Source: Castanea sativa (lineage: Eukaryota > Streptophyta > Magnoliopsida > Fagales > Fagaceae). From it: a DNA stretch of 64,000 bases. A program made the translations under genes and the position numbers. The number at the start of each line of letters is the position of its first letter. Within the stretch, counting starts at the first letter, position 1. The notes below the pieces were generated by a model that saw nothing but the letters and a program-made list of their open reading frames with translations, ran no database searches and had not been told where the DNA came from. The stretch covers positions 40,288,501 to 40,352,500 of the forward strand of contig NC_134013.1 of the NCBI RefSeq assembly GCF_040712315.1, given 5' to 3'. Shown piece by piece: positions 23,670 through 35,479 of the stretch.

Positions 23670-24935
23670 ATGAATCAATTTCTTTTGCTAATTTTGGTTC
23701 TCCATTCCATGTTCATCAATGTCAAAGCACAAATCACAGGGGATAATCAAGCACCTTCACAACCTGTGCAACCAAGCCTTGCAGTTGTCATAGGTATCCT
23801 CTCAATTATGTTTTCATTAACATTTCTTCTTCTTGTCTACGCAAAATTCTGTCATAGGAGAGGGTCCATTCACAGCGATCCACAAAACTTTGGATTTATT
23901 AGATCAAGCTCTCGATTTTCTGGGATTGATAAGACAGTGATTGAGTCACTTCCATTCTTTAGATTCTCTTCACTTAAGGGGACAAAGGAAGGACTTGAAT
24001 GCTCGGTCTGCCTATCCAAATTCGAAGATACTGAAATGCTTCGATTGCTGCCCAAGTGTAAACATGCCTTCCACATTGACTGCATCGACAATTGGCTTAT
24101 AAAGCATTCAAGCTGTCCTCTTTGCAGGCATAAGGTAAGCCCTGAGGACCCAACAATTTTTACATACACAAATAGTATGAGATTGATGAACCAGTCTGAG
24201 CTGAGACAAGACTCTAATGTAGAGCTCTTTGTCCAAAGAGAAGAAGATCATCACGGATCTTCAAGATTCAGCATTGGAAGCAGCTTTCGAAAAACTGAAA
24301 AGGCTAATATGGAAGAAAAATTACTAATATTCCAAGAAGAAGCTGACAAAAATGATGAAAACAACAAAGTCTTGCACAAGTACAACCACAAGATCATTGT
24401 ATCTGACTTTGTTTTCAACAACCGGTGGAGCAGTTTGAGTTCTTCAGACCTGATGTTCTTGAACTCGGAGTTGCTTAGTGCTACATCAAGCTATAGATTC
24501 TCTTCTTTGGATTGGAATAACGAGCAGTCCTCAACAACCAGATCTTTAGAAAATGAACATATTGTGAAGATTAAAGAGGAGATGGAGTTGAAGAGATCAT
24601 TTGAGACCAAGGTTAGTACACTAAACAAAACTAGTCCAGTTTCATTTCCGGGTCTTCCTTCTACATCAGATTCCACTCCAAATTTCAGTCAGACATCAAG
24701 GTATATGAATCCAACTGAGAGAAGATCAATGTCAGAAATAACTGCACTTTCAAGATATGAAGATATTTCTGGTATGAAGAACAGAATTAGAGAGTCTTCT
24801 TTGATTGAAAACAATGTTAAAGCAGAAAGAATGAGGCGGCTTTGGTTCCCAATTGCCAAAAGAACAGTTAAGTGGTATGCCAATAGAGAAAGAAGGTCCC
24901 AACAGTCTCAGAACACACGAGTATTAGATGTATAA
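23670..24935 (+). CDS. ATL-family RING-H2 E3 ubiquitin ligase (ATL42/ATL12-like)
   Basis: A 421-residue intronless gene with the full ATL layout. It has a signal peptide (MNQFLLLILVLHSMFINVKA), a transmembrane segment at about 37-60, a basic stop (CHRR), the GLD-type motif SGIDKTVIESLP at 84-95, and a RING-H2 finger. Its zinc ligands are Cys111, Cys114, Cys130, His132, His135, Cys138, Cys149 and Cys152, with the E2-contacting Trp142. The long C-terminal tail is Ser-rich with no known domain. Such proteins sit in the plasma or endomembrane and ubiquitinate substrates. Length and the long tail resemble Arabidopsis ATL42 and ATL12. In Arabidopsis ATL42 lies beside NINJA (from memory), which supports orthology. 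The substrate is unknown. The upstream region carries a duplicated segment that may affect expression. Confidence 0.92.
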   Translation: MNQFLLLILVLHSMFINVKAQITGDNQAPSQPVQPSLAVVIGILSIMFSLTFLLLVYAKFCHRRGSIHSDPQNFGFIRSSSRFSGIDKTVIESLPFFRFSSLKGTKEGLECSVCLSKFEDTEMLRLLPKCKHAFHIDCIDNWLIKHSSCPLCRHKVSPEDPTIFTYTNSMRLMNQSELRQDSNVELFVQREEDHHGSSRFSIGSSFRKTEKANMEEKLLIFQEEADKNDENNKVLHKYNHKIIVSDFVFNNRWSSLSSSDLMFLNSELLSATSSYRFSSLDWNNEQSSTTRSLENEHIVKIKEEMELKRSFETKVSTLNKTSPVSFPGLPSTSDSTPNFSQTSRYMNPTERRSMSEITALSRYEDISGMKNRIRESSLIENNVKAERMRRLWFPIAKRTVKWYANRERRSQQSQNTRVLDV

Positions 24936-27324
24936 ATCACAAAGATTCATCTCCACGTATGTTCTTTCCACTACTGTTACATAGTTTGAATGTTCTTGAA
25001 TTTGGCTGATATTTATTGAGATGGAAGTCAGCTTGGAATTCATTGATACAGTTTCATTAGATATTAGGTAGTACTTTGAAATACACACACACACACACGC
25101 ACACTTAAGCTCAGGAGGAACAGATACACCTTTCAGTTTTCATTTCTGTTATTCTCATATGCTTTTATGTATGATTTATTTTTATTTTTATTTTTTTCTG
25201 ATAGGATGTATGATGTTTTAATCAAAAATATAATTACAAAAAAAAAATGGAAAAAAAATATAAAAATGGAAAATTCATCTAGGCTGGCCAGAGTAATTTT
25301 TATTCTCTTAACAAGAAGATTTGGTCATACATGGAAATGTATTATTTTATAAGATTTAGAAACATCATCTTCTTGAATCATGTACTGGTACAGGTATCTT
25401 TTTGTTTTTCTAGTATTTATAAAGCTTGTATTATAAACAAAGGTAACTTATTAGGCAAAGAAGAAAGTGATTGCCACTCTGGTTCCATTAATCAAACATG
25501 CTCGTCTTTGCACGACTATATTTTAATTGAAACACTTAACTCATCAGATTGTAATAATATTGTCTTTTCTTTCGACTCTATCATGAAACTTAAGAAAAAA
25601 TAGTATAGCTAGGATCCAAAAGTTCAACCTGTTTCAAGAAACTCAAGTTAGGGGATTGCCATTATTGACCAAGCAAAAAGTAAATACCTAACTGGAAATT
25701 ACAGTAATTTTTTTAAATTATGTTTCATATTCACTAATAGACTTGTAAAAATTAAATTTAAATTCTATCATATGTGTGAAATTTCAAACCAAAGCAGAGG
25801 GAATCCTGATTTCTCCAATTATGCCGAGAATATCCAACCAGTCCTGTGGGCTTAAACTAGATTCACACAGCCCTGCCTGAAATTGCAAATGCTTCATTAA
25901 TACTATTATGTAATGTTTCTTCCCACAATGTTTCCTCTCTGTTCTTCCCCTTCTATTATTTTCTTAATTTAAAAAGATACCCTAATTAGGGGGGACTTTG
26001 AAATTAAAAATTCTATAAAATAATATATTAAAGTTCTGGAATTTGTATTTCTTTCTCTAAGTCAACTAACATTCATCCTATTATCCTATATCCCCTTGTA
26101 GTTTTCCTAGCCACATGCATGTTATTTTTATTTTTTCTCCCTTTTCAATGTTGAATTGCTGATGCTAGTCTTTCATATAAAAACATTATCAGCCTATAGG
26201 TATTGGCGTAATAGCCGAAACCTGTTTCTTTGTCTTGAATGAGGGAAGGAATCCATAGATCATAAAGTTTGGATATATTTGTCGCTCATATATGTGTCTT
26301 TCCCTTTCTTTTTTTTCTTTTTTTTTTTCTTTTTTCCTTTTAATTATTTTATTGATACTAATGCCTAATGGTATTACATATTTTACTGTATAAGTTTGTT
26401 TTGCCAGTAACCTGGTAACCCGTAACCAATGGCGGCACACTAAAAAAATTATATATATATATATATATATTTTTTTTTTGGGTTTTTTTTAACACCCTAA
26501 TAAAACCTAATAACATATCAATTCAACACCAACATTTATATTGGACTTTTTAAACAAAAAGAAAAAAAAAACCAAACAATAAACCAATTTGATCTAAAAT
26601 ATGAAAAGAAAATTAGCAAGCCCAAGAACAAAAAATGAATAATCATTCATCTTAAATCTCATAAAAACACAATTAAATAGGCAGTAAAATGTAAATACCA
26701 TAAGATAATTAAGTGTGAGATAATGGATGTGTGGCGAGAGACAATGGGGGGTGAAGACCATTTATTATTATTATTTTTAAATGATTGTATTTTTTGTGTT
26801 AAATTCTTAACATAGTAATGCAAAAGATACAACAAAAATTCTTCTTAACGAATTACAAAGACTAATAAGTTGTCAAAGTTAAGTTGAGTTGTTAAATAAA
26901 AGAACAGTAAAGCGTAAAGACAAAAATTAATAAATCTAAATTAAAGTATACTAAGTAATAATAATTAAAGTTTACTTAACAAAAATAATTGATAAGTTTA
27001 TTATATATAGTAAGAGACAATAAATGGTTTCCAAGATTTAATTTTAGTAATAATAATTAATATCTTCATTATATTAAGATACAATATGCTTAAGAACTTA
27101 GGACACATTTGGTAAACTGTAACGGTAATTACATAAGAATATGAATAGATATTACAAGAAATACAAAATCATATAATGTAATACTTATTACTATTCATTT
27201 GTTTGGTGACAACACAATAATAGAATCATGAAGACAATAGAATGAAAGCATTTTAAATCAAACTTAAGAAATAATTATATTTCCTAAAAAATAATATTTT
27301 TTTTAATTTGAAAAAGATATTAGT
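24936..27324. other. Intergenic AT-rich region
   Basis: It begins with the ATL 3' UTR. A (CA)n tract lies at about 25084-25105 and a (TA)n tract near 26450-26470. No coding frame or element boundary is supported. Confidence 0.5.
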
Positions 27325-27333
27325 TATTTTTTA

Positions 27334-28488
27334 GAGAAAACTACGTATTTAGTTCCTAACTCTTAAGTCATATGTCAATTTGGTCTGTGACCATTCAAAT
27401 GTGTCAATTTGGTCCCTAACTTTTTAATATTATGTATAAATAGTTTCTACCGTTAAATGATTGATTAAAAATGCTGATATGATTGACAGCCAAATAAAAA
27501 ATCATCCTTATGCCGCATCAGATGACATGAGTAATGCCACATGGAATAAAAAATCAAATTAAAAAAATTTAGTTTTAAGAATCTGCTTTAAAAGTTAAAA
27601 TTATAAAATTAAAAAAAAAATCATTTGAATCCCAAACCCTTCAAACCAAAACCCATGACAACCCTTCTCCTCTGCCGCTTTTCAAACCCCAGGAAAACCG
27701 TCACTATGCAGTTGAGACTTTGGCATCAAATAAAGCCGGACAAATGGCATGGGCGACAGGTGCAAGAAAGTAAGAACTTGTTTGAGGAGATGAGGATGGA
27801 GGCTCAAGGTACCCATGCCTCTGTCGCCAAACCCACTTACACCGTCGCCTTATTTTCACTCCCATTCAGTTGTGTACACCATGTCGTCATTGTCTTTACA
27901 GCTTACATCGTCATTGGTCTTAATGTGTTTTCTCTGTTGGGATGCTAATTGGATTGAGCATCAATGCTAGCTAGTAGCTCCCTTGCTTTGTTGCCTAAAG
28001 CAAAGGACAAAATTGGTCATGAAATTGCATATTTTAAATTTTAGTCATTTTCCTAGTAGATCAACAAGAATGTTTTCCTTGGTTTTGAAAAGTCAATAGG
28101 TTGCCGTGGGTCTTGATTTGAAGAGTGTTTTGGGTTCAAATATTTTTTGTTTGGATGCTGAGAAAGTGATGAGAATATTCTAGAACGATTTTACTTTATT
28201 TTATATTTTATATTTTTAATTTTTAAAGCACATTGTAATTTAATATATTTGATATTTCAACAAATTCTTAATTTTATTTTTTATTCCATGTGGTATTACA
28301 TGTGTCATTTGATGTAGCATAAAAATAATTTTTTATTTGGGCATTTACCCACATCAGCATTTTTCATCTATCATTTAACAACAAGAACTATTTTAAAACA
28401 ATACTCAAAAGTTAGGGATTAAATTGACAAATTTGAAAGGTCAGGGAGCAAACTGACATATAACGTAAACTAAATATGTAGTTTACCC
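27334..28488. mobile_element. Mutator-like element (MULE) with long inverted repeats
   Basis: The termini GAGAAAACTACGTATTTAGT and (reverse complement) GGGTAAACTACATATTTAGT start inverted repeats of roughly 230 bp that stay similar through the AATTTGGTCCCTAACT-type block. A perfect 9-bp duplication TATTTTTTA flanks it (27325-27333 and 28489-28497), the size expected of MULEs. The centre (about 27625-28110) is less AT-rich and could be captured host sequence. Its 107-codon frame has one stretch, ESKNLFEEMRMEA, that loosely recalls PPR repeats, but I cannot assign it. No transposase is present. Confidence 0.8.
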
Positions 28489-29305
28489 TATTTTTTATGA
28501 TTTTTTATTTTCATAATTGTTACTTGCATATGGAAAGTTTTTTTTATTTAGAAATATATTATTTGTAGAAATTAATACACTTACTAAGGAATAAATATTA
28601 TATCCCTTTTAGAGATAAATAGTTATTCTTTATTTTAAAGAATAGCCATTCATAAGGAATTAGTGTGTGCGCGGGTCGGATTGGGCAGGTAAACGCCAAT
28701 ATTTCTATCCAATCCGCTACTAGCAGGTCGGGAAAATTCCAATCCGCTACCAACCCACCAAAGTTTAAATTTGGCGGATTGGTTACAAATATTGGTAATT
28801 TCAACTTAGTGGGTCAGGCAATTAAAAAATAGTAAGCTTTGCCTTACAACTTAGGAAAATTAAATCAACAAATTCAAAGTTTTAACATTTCCAAAGTCAC
28901 ATCAAGGATTAAAAAAGAAATAGACAAAGACAAAGAATTAGATGAACTGTATTCTTATGTAATATATAACATATTTAACTTGAATATACAATGAACTTGC
29001 TTACCAGAATGGCTTTACTTGTAATATTATATCACATTTTATAATATATAAATGGATCAAATGACGTAAACCGAAATAAAAAAAAATGACAAAAAATATT
29101 TAAACAGTAGAAGACAATAACGCAATTACGTACCTTTGTAATTATTAGTGAAGAATTGAAACGATAAGAAATAGGCTACAAAAAGGTTAAAGAAGAAAGA
29201 AGAAGGGAAAGACAGCGGCTAAAAGTGAAAGATGAAAAGAAAAGGTGAGACCTAGAGCCACAAACTGTGTATTGTACATACGACTAAAGTAAATGGGATG
29301 AGTGG

Positions 29306-30045
29306 TGTGGGGAGTAAAAGGACTCAAGCGGGCATTTGGGTCCTTGGGCTCTAGCAAGGAGGTCCGATCTATTCTTGGGCTAAGAATTTGTTGGTACGGC
29401 GGATCGGCCCATACGCCAAGGGTCCGAGGACACATCCGAGGATGAGTTTCTCCTCGGACAGACCCAAGAAAACTCGCAGATTCAGTATGAAGGTCAAGGC
29501 AGAACTCTGGAAAGACTATTGGTTAAGAGGGAGAAACCCTGAACCTTCTAGATACACCGATGTTAGAAAAGTATCATGAGCCAAGGCTGCCACCTCCACA
29601 TTAAAGACTCTGCACCTACCTCCTTGGCCGCATTAATGGGGAAGTGACCCCTGAACAGTAGAGCTGAAGCTTTTGGTCACTATTCAAAGGCATTAAGGGA
29701 AGAAATATCTAGGGGGGAGGGGGATTGAGCAACACGTGGATAAAATGTCAGGAAAGGAAGTATTTGAAGGGGGCCAGTCTGTAACTAAAGGGGGAGAGGA
29801 AGAAATTGTAATCTTTAGAAAAGAAAGAGAAATAATATAACAGTAATCCTCGACTCACGTCCGAGGAGGTCCATCGGCAATTATCATTCGTTATTTACAA
29901 GTGTTTGCACACCAAAGCCTGTTATCAAGTTCTCAGTACCTTTAATCTAGATTTCAAGCACACGCTCTACAAATTTCATTGTTTAAGGCTCACTGGGCCT
30001 GAACCTATAATTTTCTTTGGGTCCAGGTGTAATTGTGCACTTACA
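29306..30045 (+). repeat. 5' LTR of gypsy element 1
   Basis: 740 bp, TGTGGGGAG...GTGCACTTACA. It holds a hairpin at 29435-29458 whose arms are TCCGAGGA and TCCTCGGA with an 8-nt loop. Confidence 0.93.
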
Positions 30046-30064
30046 ATTGGCACCGTCTGTGGGA
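30046..30064 (+). promoter_or_regulatory. Primer-binding site region of element 1
   Basis: ATTGGCACCGTCTGTGGGA follows the LTR directly. The same place in element 2 reads ATTGGCGTTGTCTGTGGGA. The matching tRNA was not identified with certainty; the TGGCGCCGT-like core suggests tRNA-Asp. Confidence 0.7.
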
Positions 30065-30091
30065 ATCTAGTCTAAAAGGAGCTGGGATACT

Positions 30092-32107
30092 ATGGCAGGC
30101 CTAGGCTCACACCATGCAGAGTCTCAAGGATCACAACCGGAGGATCTTTTCGAGCGTCTAGAGCGTCAAAGGGATCGTGAGGGAAGTGTCCATACAGAAT
30201 ACCCTAGGGCTAGCCATACTCATGGCGGGGCAGCGCCACCCACGAGGATGGTGCTAAAGCCATGCAGAAGGAGATTAATCGTTTGAAAAGAAAACTGTGC
30301 CGTGCCAGACGTAAGCCTTCACCGTCCTCATCTAATCCTTCCTCAGCTGAGGAGGTCCGGGAAGGTAGTTATAGCTCGAGGTCATGCTCACCCCCCAGCG
30401 CAATGTCCTCTTGTGAGGAGGACGACCCGCCAGCTCGCAGACATAAGAAACTTCCTTCTAGGGGCTTGGGGAACGATGCTATGAGTCGGGCGTTGCACCA
30501 ACTCTCCAAATCTCCATTTTCACGGAGGATTGAGAAAGGGAGGCTTCCCAGGAGGTTTACCCAGCCCACCTTTACCATCTACAATGGCCGGACTGATCCG
30601 TTGGAGCACGTGAGTCACTTTAACCATAGGATGGCAGCGCACTCTCATAACGAGACCCTAATGTGTAAAGTTTTCCCCTCTAGCTTGGGACCTGTTGCTA
30701 TGAGGTGGTTCAATGGCCTTAAATTGGGGTTTGTAGGTTCGTTCGGGGAGCTTACTAGAGCATTCGCTTCGCGGTTTATCACGTGTAGCAGAGTACCTCG
30801 GCCATTGGACTCGCTGTTATCCATGACCATGAGGGAAGGGGAGACGTTGAAAGCATATTCCGACCGGTACTGGGAGATGTTTAACGAGATAGATGGTGAT
30901 TTTGATGAGGTGGCGCTTAATACCTTTAAGGTAGGTCTCCCTACTGATCACGATTTGAGGAAGTCCTTGACCAAAAAGCCCGTCCGCAGCGTACGCCGCC
31001 TCATGGATCGTATTGATGAGTACAAAAGAGTAGAGGAAGACTAGCAGCAAGGAAAGGGTAAGGAGAAGGTTATCCCGCAGGAGAGAAGGGATTTCAGGTC
31101 GGACAGATACCACAACAACAAGCCGAGGAGAGATTACATTGGGCAGTCCGGCTCGGCAGTACCTCAGGCCGTGAACACTGTGTTCCGAGAACCAGTACAC
31201 CAATTATTGGAGAAAGTTCGTAAGGAGCCCTTCTTCAGATGGCCTAGTAAGATGGCAGGAGACCCCGCGAAGAGGAATCAGAACCTCTTTTGTCAATACC
31301 ATCCGGACGTGGGCCACACTACCGAGAACTGTCGGTCCCTTTGGAACCACTTGGAGCAGCTTGTCAGTGAAGGAAAACTGAAGCAGCACCTGTGTCAACC
31401 CAATGGGCAGGGCAGTCAATCTGGCTCAAACAATCAGAAGAATAATCCATCTAGGCCAGCATTGGGAACAATTAACGTTATCTTTGCTGCACCTGGCAGG
31501 ACCAGCTCAGGTCCCACTAGGGTGATGGCGGTTTCCCATTCTCAGGCCGAAGAGGCAGGCTCCAGGCCGAAGAGGTTGAAGGTGGATTTACCCGTCTTGG
31601 GATTTTCGGAGAAGGATAAGGTTGGTACCATTCAACCCCATGACGATGCTCTTGTGGTCACCCTCAGGATAGGGAATTATGATGTAAAAAGGGTGATGAT
31701 TGATCAGGGCAGAGGTGCAGATATCATGTACCCTGATTTATTTAAGGGGCTAAGGTTGAAGCTGGAAGATCTTACTCCTTATGACTCGCCACTCATAAGC
31801 TTTGAAGGAAAGGCCATTGTGCCGAAGGGACAGATTCGTTTGCCTGTTCAATCCGGCTCAGAAAACGGTTGAGGTGGATTTCATTGTGGTTGACGCGTAC
31901 TCCCCATATACAGCCATCCTCGCCAAGCCATGGCTGCCCGCTCTGGGAGCCGTCTCCTCTACCTTGCATGTTAAGGTTAAGTTCCCCTCTGGGGAATACG
32001 TTGAAGAGATCCTCGACAGCCAATCGGTGGCCAAGCAATGCATATCGGCCGCAGTGCTTCATCAGACAGAAGCCGAGTCATCGGCTTTGCTCATCCAAGA
32101 CTCATAG
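30092..32107 (+). pseudogene. gag-protease of gypsy element 1 (broken)
   Basis: The start MAGLGSHHAESQ matches the element 2 start. The frame shifts near 30250. From 30262 it encodes the capsid region (MALHRM-type core with VFPSSLGPVAMRWFNGL and FEVALNTFKVGLP-like motifs), an in-frame TAG at 31042-31044 where element 2 has a Gln codon, then a zinc-knuckle-like CQYHPDVGHTTENC and the protease (MIDQGRGADIMYPDLF). A one-base insertion in an A-run near 31870 moves the protease end to another frame, which ends at the TAG at 32105-32107. The protease active triplet DQG replaces the usual D-S/T-G and is shared with element 2. Confidence 0.85.
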
Positions 32108-32113
32108 CAATTA
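32105..32113 (+). promoter_or_regulatory. Candidate leaky stop UAG-CAA-UUA between protease and RT (element 1)
   Basis: The TAG is in frame with both the upstream protease and the downstream RT. The next six bases fit the CAR-YYA context known to promote readthrough of UAG in plant RNA viruses. Element 2 has UAG-CAA-UCA at the same place. Confidence 0.55.
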
Positions 32114-35100
32114 ACAGATCCGGATACACCTGGAGCGGTGACAGGAGAGGAGGCTGTTTGTGAGGAGTTAGAGAAGTTTTTGATAGCAGATGACCCAGAG
32201 AGGTTCTTCCAAGTCGGCGTACGTTTGCCGCACCAAGAGAAGATGGAGTTGTTGGAATTCCTGAAAGGCATTATTGATGTTTTTGCGTGGGATCCTTATG
32301 AGGCTCCAGGCGTAGATCCGAGCTTCATTTGTCATCATTTAAATGTCAACCCCGCCATTGTTCTGAGAAGGCAGCCACCTCGGCGTTCTTCCAAGGAACA
32401 TTCCAAGGCTGTCAAGGAGGAAGTGCTCAAACTCAAGAGGGCTGGGGCTATTAAAGAAGTTTTCTACCCCGAATGGTTGGCGCATACGGTTGTGGTAAAA
32501 AAGAAGAATGGAACGTGGAGAGTATGTGTGGACTTCACGGATTTGAACAAGGCCTACCCCAAGGATTCATTCCCAATGCCGCGTATTGATCAGCTTGTGG
32601 ACGCCACTGTCGGACATCCTCGTATGAGTTTTTTGGATGCCTTCCAGGGTTATCATCAGATTCCATTGGCATTGGAGGATCAAGAGAAGACTGCTTTCAT
32701 TACTCCAACAGGGAATTACCACTATAAGGTCATGCCGTTTGGGTTGAAGAATGCTGGGGCTACCTACCAAAGAATGATGACCAGGATGTTCGAACAGCAG
32801 CTAGGGAAGACCATTGAGGTATATGTGGATGATATGGTGGTGAAGAGTAAAACAATACCTTCACACGTGAAAGATCTGTCCGACACCTTCCAGGTGCTAA
32901 GAAAGTACAAGTTGCGCCTTAATGCCTCAAAGTGCTCTTTCGGTGTGGGATCTGGAAAGTTCTTGGGATATATGATTACTCATAGAGGCATAGAGGTAAA
33001 CCCAGCGCAGGTCAAGGCTATTCAGAATTTGCAGCCGCCTCGGAACCCAAAAGAAATCCAGAAATTGACCGGAATGATTGCCGCACTGAGCAGGTTTATC
33101 TCTCGGTCAGCTGACCGATGCCGTCCTTTCTTCCAGTTGTTGAATAAATGGAAGGGGTTTCAATGGACCGAGGACTGCATGTTAGCCTTCCAACAGCTTA
33201 AGCAATATCTTTCCCGGCCACCCATTTTGTCTCACCTCGAGGCGGACGAGGTTTTGTTTGCTTATCTGGCAGTGGCCATCCACGCGGTCAGCTTGGTCCT
33301 CATAAGGGATGAAAGCGGGGTGCAAAGACCGGTCTACTACGTTAGTAAGTCTTTGAATGAGGTCAAGGTGCGGTATTTACTCTTGGAGAAAGCACTTTTG
33401 GCCATAGTTCATGCCACGTGGAAGCTTCCTCATTATTTCCAGTCTCACACTATGGTGGTTCTGATCCAATTGTCTCTCAAGGCGGTGTTACGCAGCGCCG
33501 ATTACTCTAGCAGGGTGGCAAAATGGGGAACCATTTTGGGAGCCTTTGACGTTAAATACAGGCCTCGCACCTCCGTGAAGGGCCAGGTCCTTGCTGACTT
33601 GATGGCAGAGTTTACCGAGCCATTGCTAGAAGAAACAATGAAAGAAGCACACATGGATGGAAAATCAATTGGTGTGATCACAGCCGCAGCACCTCTGACT
33701 TGAAAAATGTATGTGGATGGGGCAGCTAATCAGAGAGGATCTGGTGTCGGACTTGTCTTGATATCCCCTGAGGGAATTATCTTTGAAAAATCTTTAAGGC
33801 TGTCATTCTCGGCTACTAATAATGAAGCCGAGTACGAAGCAGTCTTGGTGGGCATGAACATGGTACATAGGATGGGTGGAAAGGAAGTCAATGCGTTCTC
33901 GGACTCTCAGTTAGTGGTCGGCCAGGTCACGGGGACCATGGAGGCTAGGGACCCAAGAATGTAGGAATATTTGGCCCAGGTCAAGAGTCAGCAAGCTGAA
34001 TTTGACTCCTTCGTCTTAACTCACATTTCTAGGAGTGGAAACACCCATGCAGATTCTTTGGCCACATTGGCAATGTCTTCAGCTCAGGGTTTGCCCAGGA
34101 TTATCCTTGTGGAGGATTTGCTAGAGCCAACTCTTATCACTGTCAACGCAGCTCGCATCCATCTGATAAGGCCTGGACCTAGTTGGATTGACCCGGTCGT
34201 ATCTTTTCTTAAGAACAATATCCTTCCTAAAAGACAAGTCTGAAGCAGATAAGATACGTCGAAAGGCGCCACGTTTCTAGTTGTCCGAGGACTAGAAATT
34301 GTATAAACGATCCTTCTCAAGACCGTACTTGTTGTGTGTGCACCCTGAATCAACGGAAGCACTTCTGGAAAAGCTGCATGAACGGATTTGTGGGAGCCAC
34401 ACCGGGGGAAGATCCTTAGCCCACAGAGCTCTGACTCAGGGTTATTGGTGGCCCAATATGCAGAGGGAGGCTCAGGATTATGCTCGAAAATGTGATCAAT
34501 GCCAGAGGTTCGCCCCTAATATTCATCAACCTGGAGGGGTTCTAAATCCTCTCTCTAGTCCCTGGCCTTTTGCACAATGGGGATTGGACATCGTGGGGCC
34601 ATTTTCGAGGGCTGTAGGAAACAAAAGATGGCTGCTCGTGGGGACGGACTACGTCACTAAATGGGTCGAAGCCGAGCCCTTAGAAAATATCAGAGACGTT
34701 GATTCCAAGAAGTTTTTCTGGAAAAACATTGTCACTAGATTTGGTATACCACACACGCTTATTTCGGACAATGGCGTTCAATTTGACAGCAAGGCTTTTA
34801 GGAAGTATTATGGTGATATGGGCATCACAAATAGATACTCCACCCCAGCTTATCCTCAGGAAAATGGGCAAGCCGAGGCCGTTAACAAGGTCATAGTCAG
34901 TGGGCTCAAGAAAAGGTTGGACGATGCGAAAGGCAGATGGGTAGAAGAACTACCACACGTCCTGTGGACGTATCGGACTACACCGCGCAGGTCCACGGGA
35001 GAAACTCCATTCTCTATGACTTATGGAGCCGAGGTGGTGATACCTCTAGAATCTGGATTTCCCACCCTAAAGACAAGTTCTTTTAGCCCGGAGAATAACG

Positions 35101-35423
35101 ATGGCCTCCTAGGTAAAGGCCTGGATTTAGTTGAGGAACGGCGCGAAGCAGCTATGATCCAAATGGCTTATTATCAACAGAAGCTTAAGCGGGGATATGA
35201 TGCCCACGTGAAGCTAAGGCCACTTGCATCTGGGGATCTTGTACTAAGAAAAGTTGTGGGCGCTTCTAAGAACCCAGCTTGGGGTAAGCTTGGACCAAAC
35301 TGGGAAGGCCCCTATCGCATTGTTTCAGTAGCAGGCATAGGGTCGTATCGGCTAGCTAACCTAGATGAAAGAATTGTACCACGCCCATGGAATGTAAATA
35401 ACCTTCGAAGGTATTATTATTAA
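32114..35423 (+). pseudogene. RT-RNaseH-RNaseH-integrase of gypsy element 1 (broken)
   Basis: Reverse transcriptase carries VCVDFTDLNKAYPKDSFPMP, FLDAFQGYHQIPL and the catalytic YVDD (near 32822). A gypsy-type RNase H follows, then a TGA at 33701-33703 (Trp in element 2), then a second RNase H of the archaeal-like kind with YVDGAAN, NNEAEYEA and SDSQLV giving its acidic residues. A TAG at 33962-33964 and a frameshift near 34245 precede integrase. Integrase has the zinc motif (HERICGSH...CDQC), the DDE residues in GLDIVGPF, SDNGVQF and NGQAEAVN, and a C-terminal LGPNWEGPYRI block. All catalytic motifs survive, but the reading frame does not. Confidence 0.9.
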
Positions 35424-35479
35424 TAAAATGTGCTTTTTGTTAGTTAATAGTTCAAAGTTATAAATACCTCGGGGGTTTA

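Noticed and set aside
27625..27948. A possible PPR gene in the MULE
   Set aside because: Only one weak PPR-like stretch, no repeats, and it lies inside an inverted-repeat element.
31042..31044. The TAG-CAG-CAA in element 1 gag as a second readthrough stop
   Set aside because: Element 2 has a Gln codon there and the third codon does not fit YYA, so simple C-to-T decay explains it.
30302..32271. Several 60-130 codon frames on both strands across gag and RT of element 1
   Set aside because: They overlap the retroelement frame in other phases and have no motifs; they are shadows.
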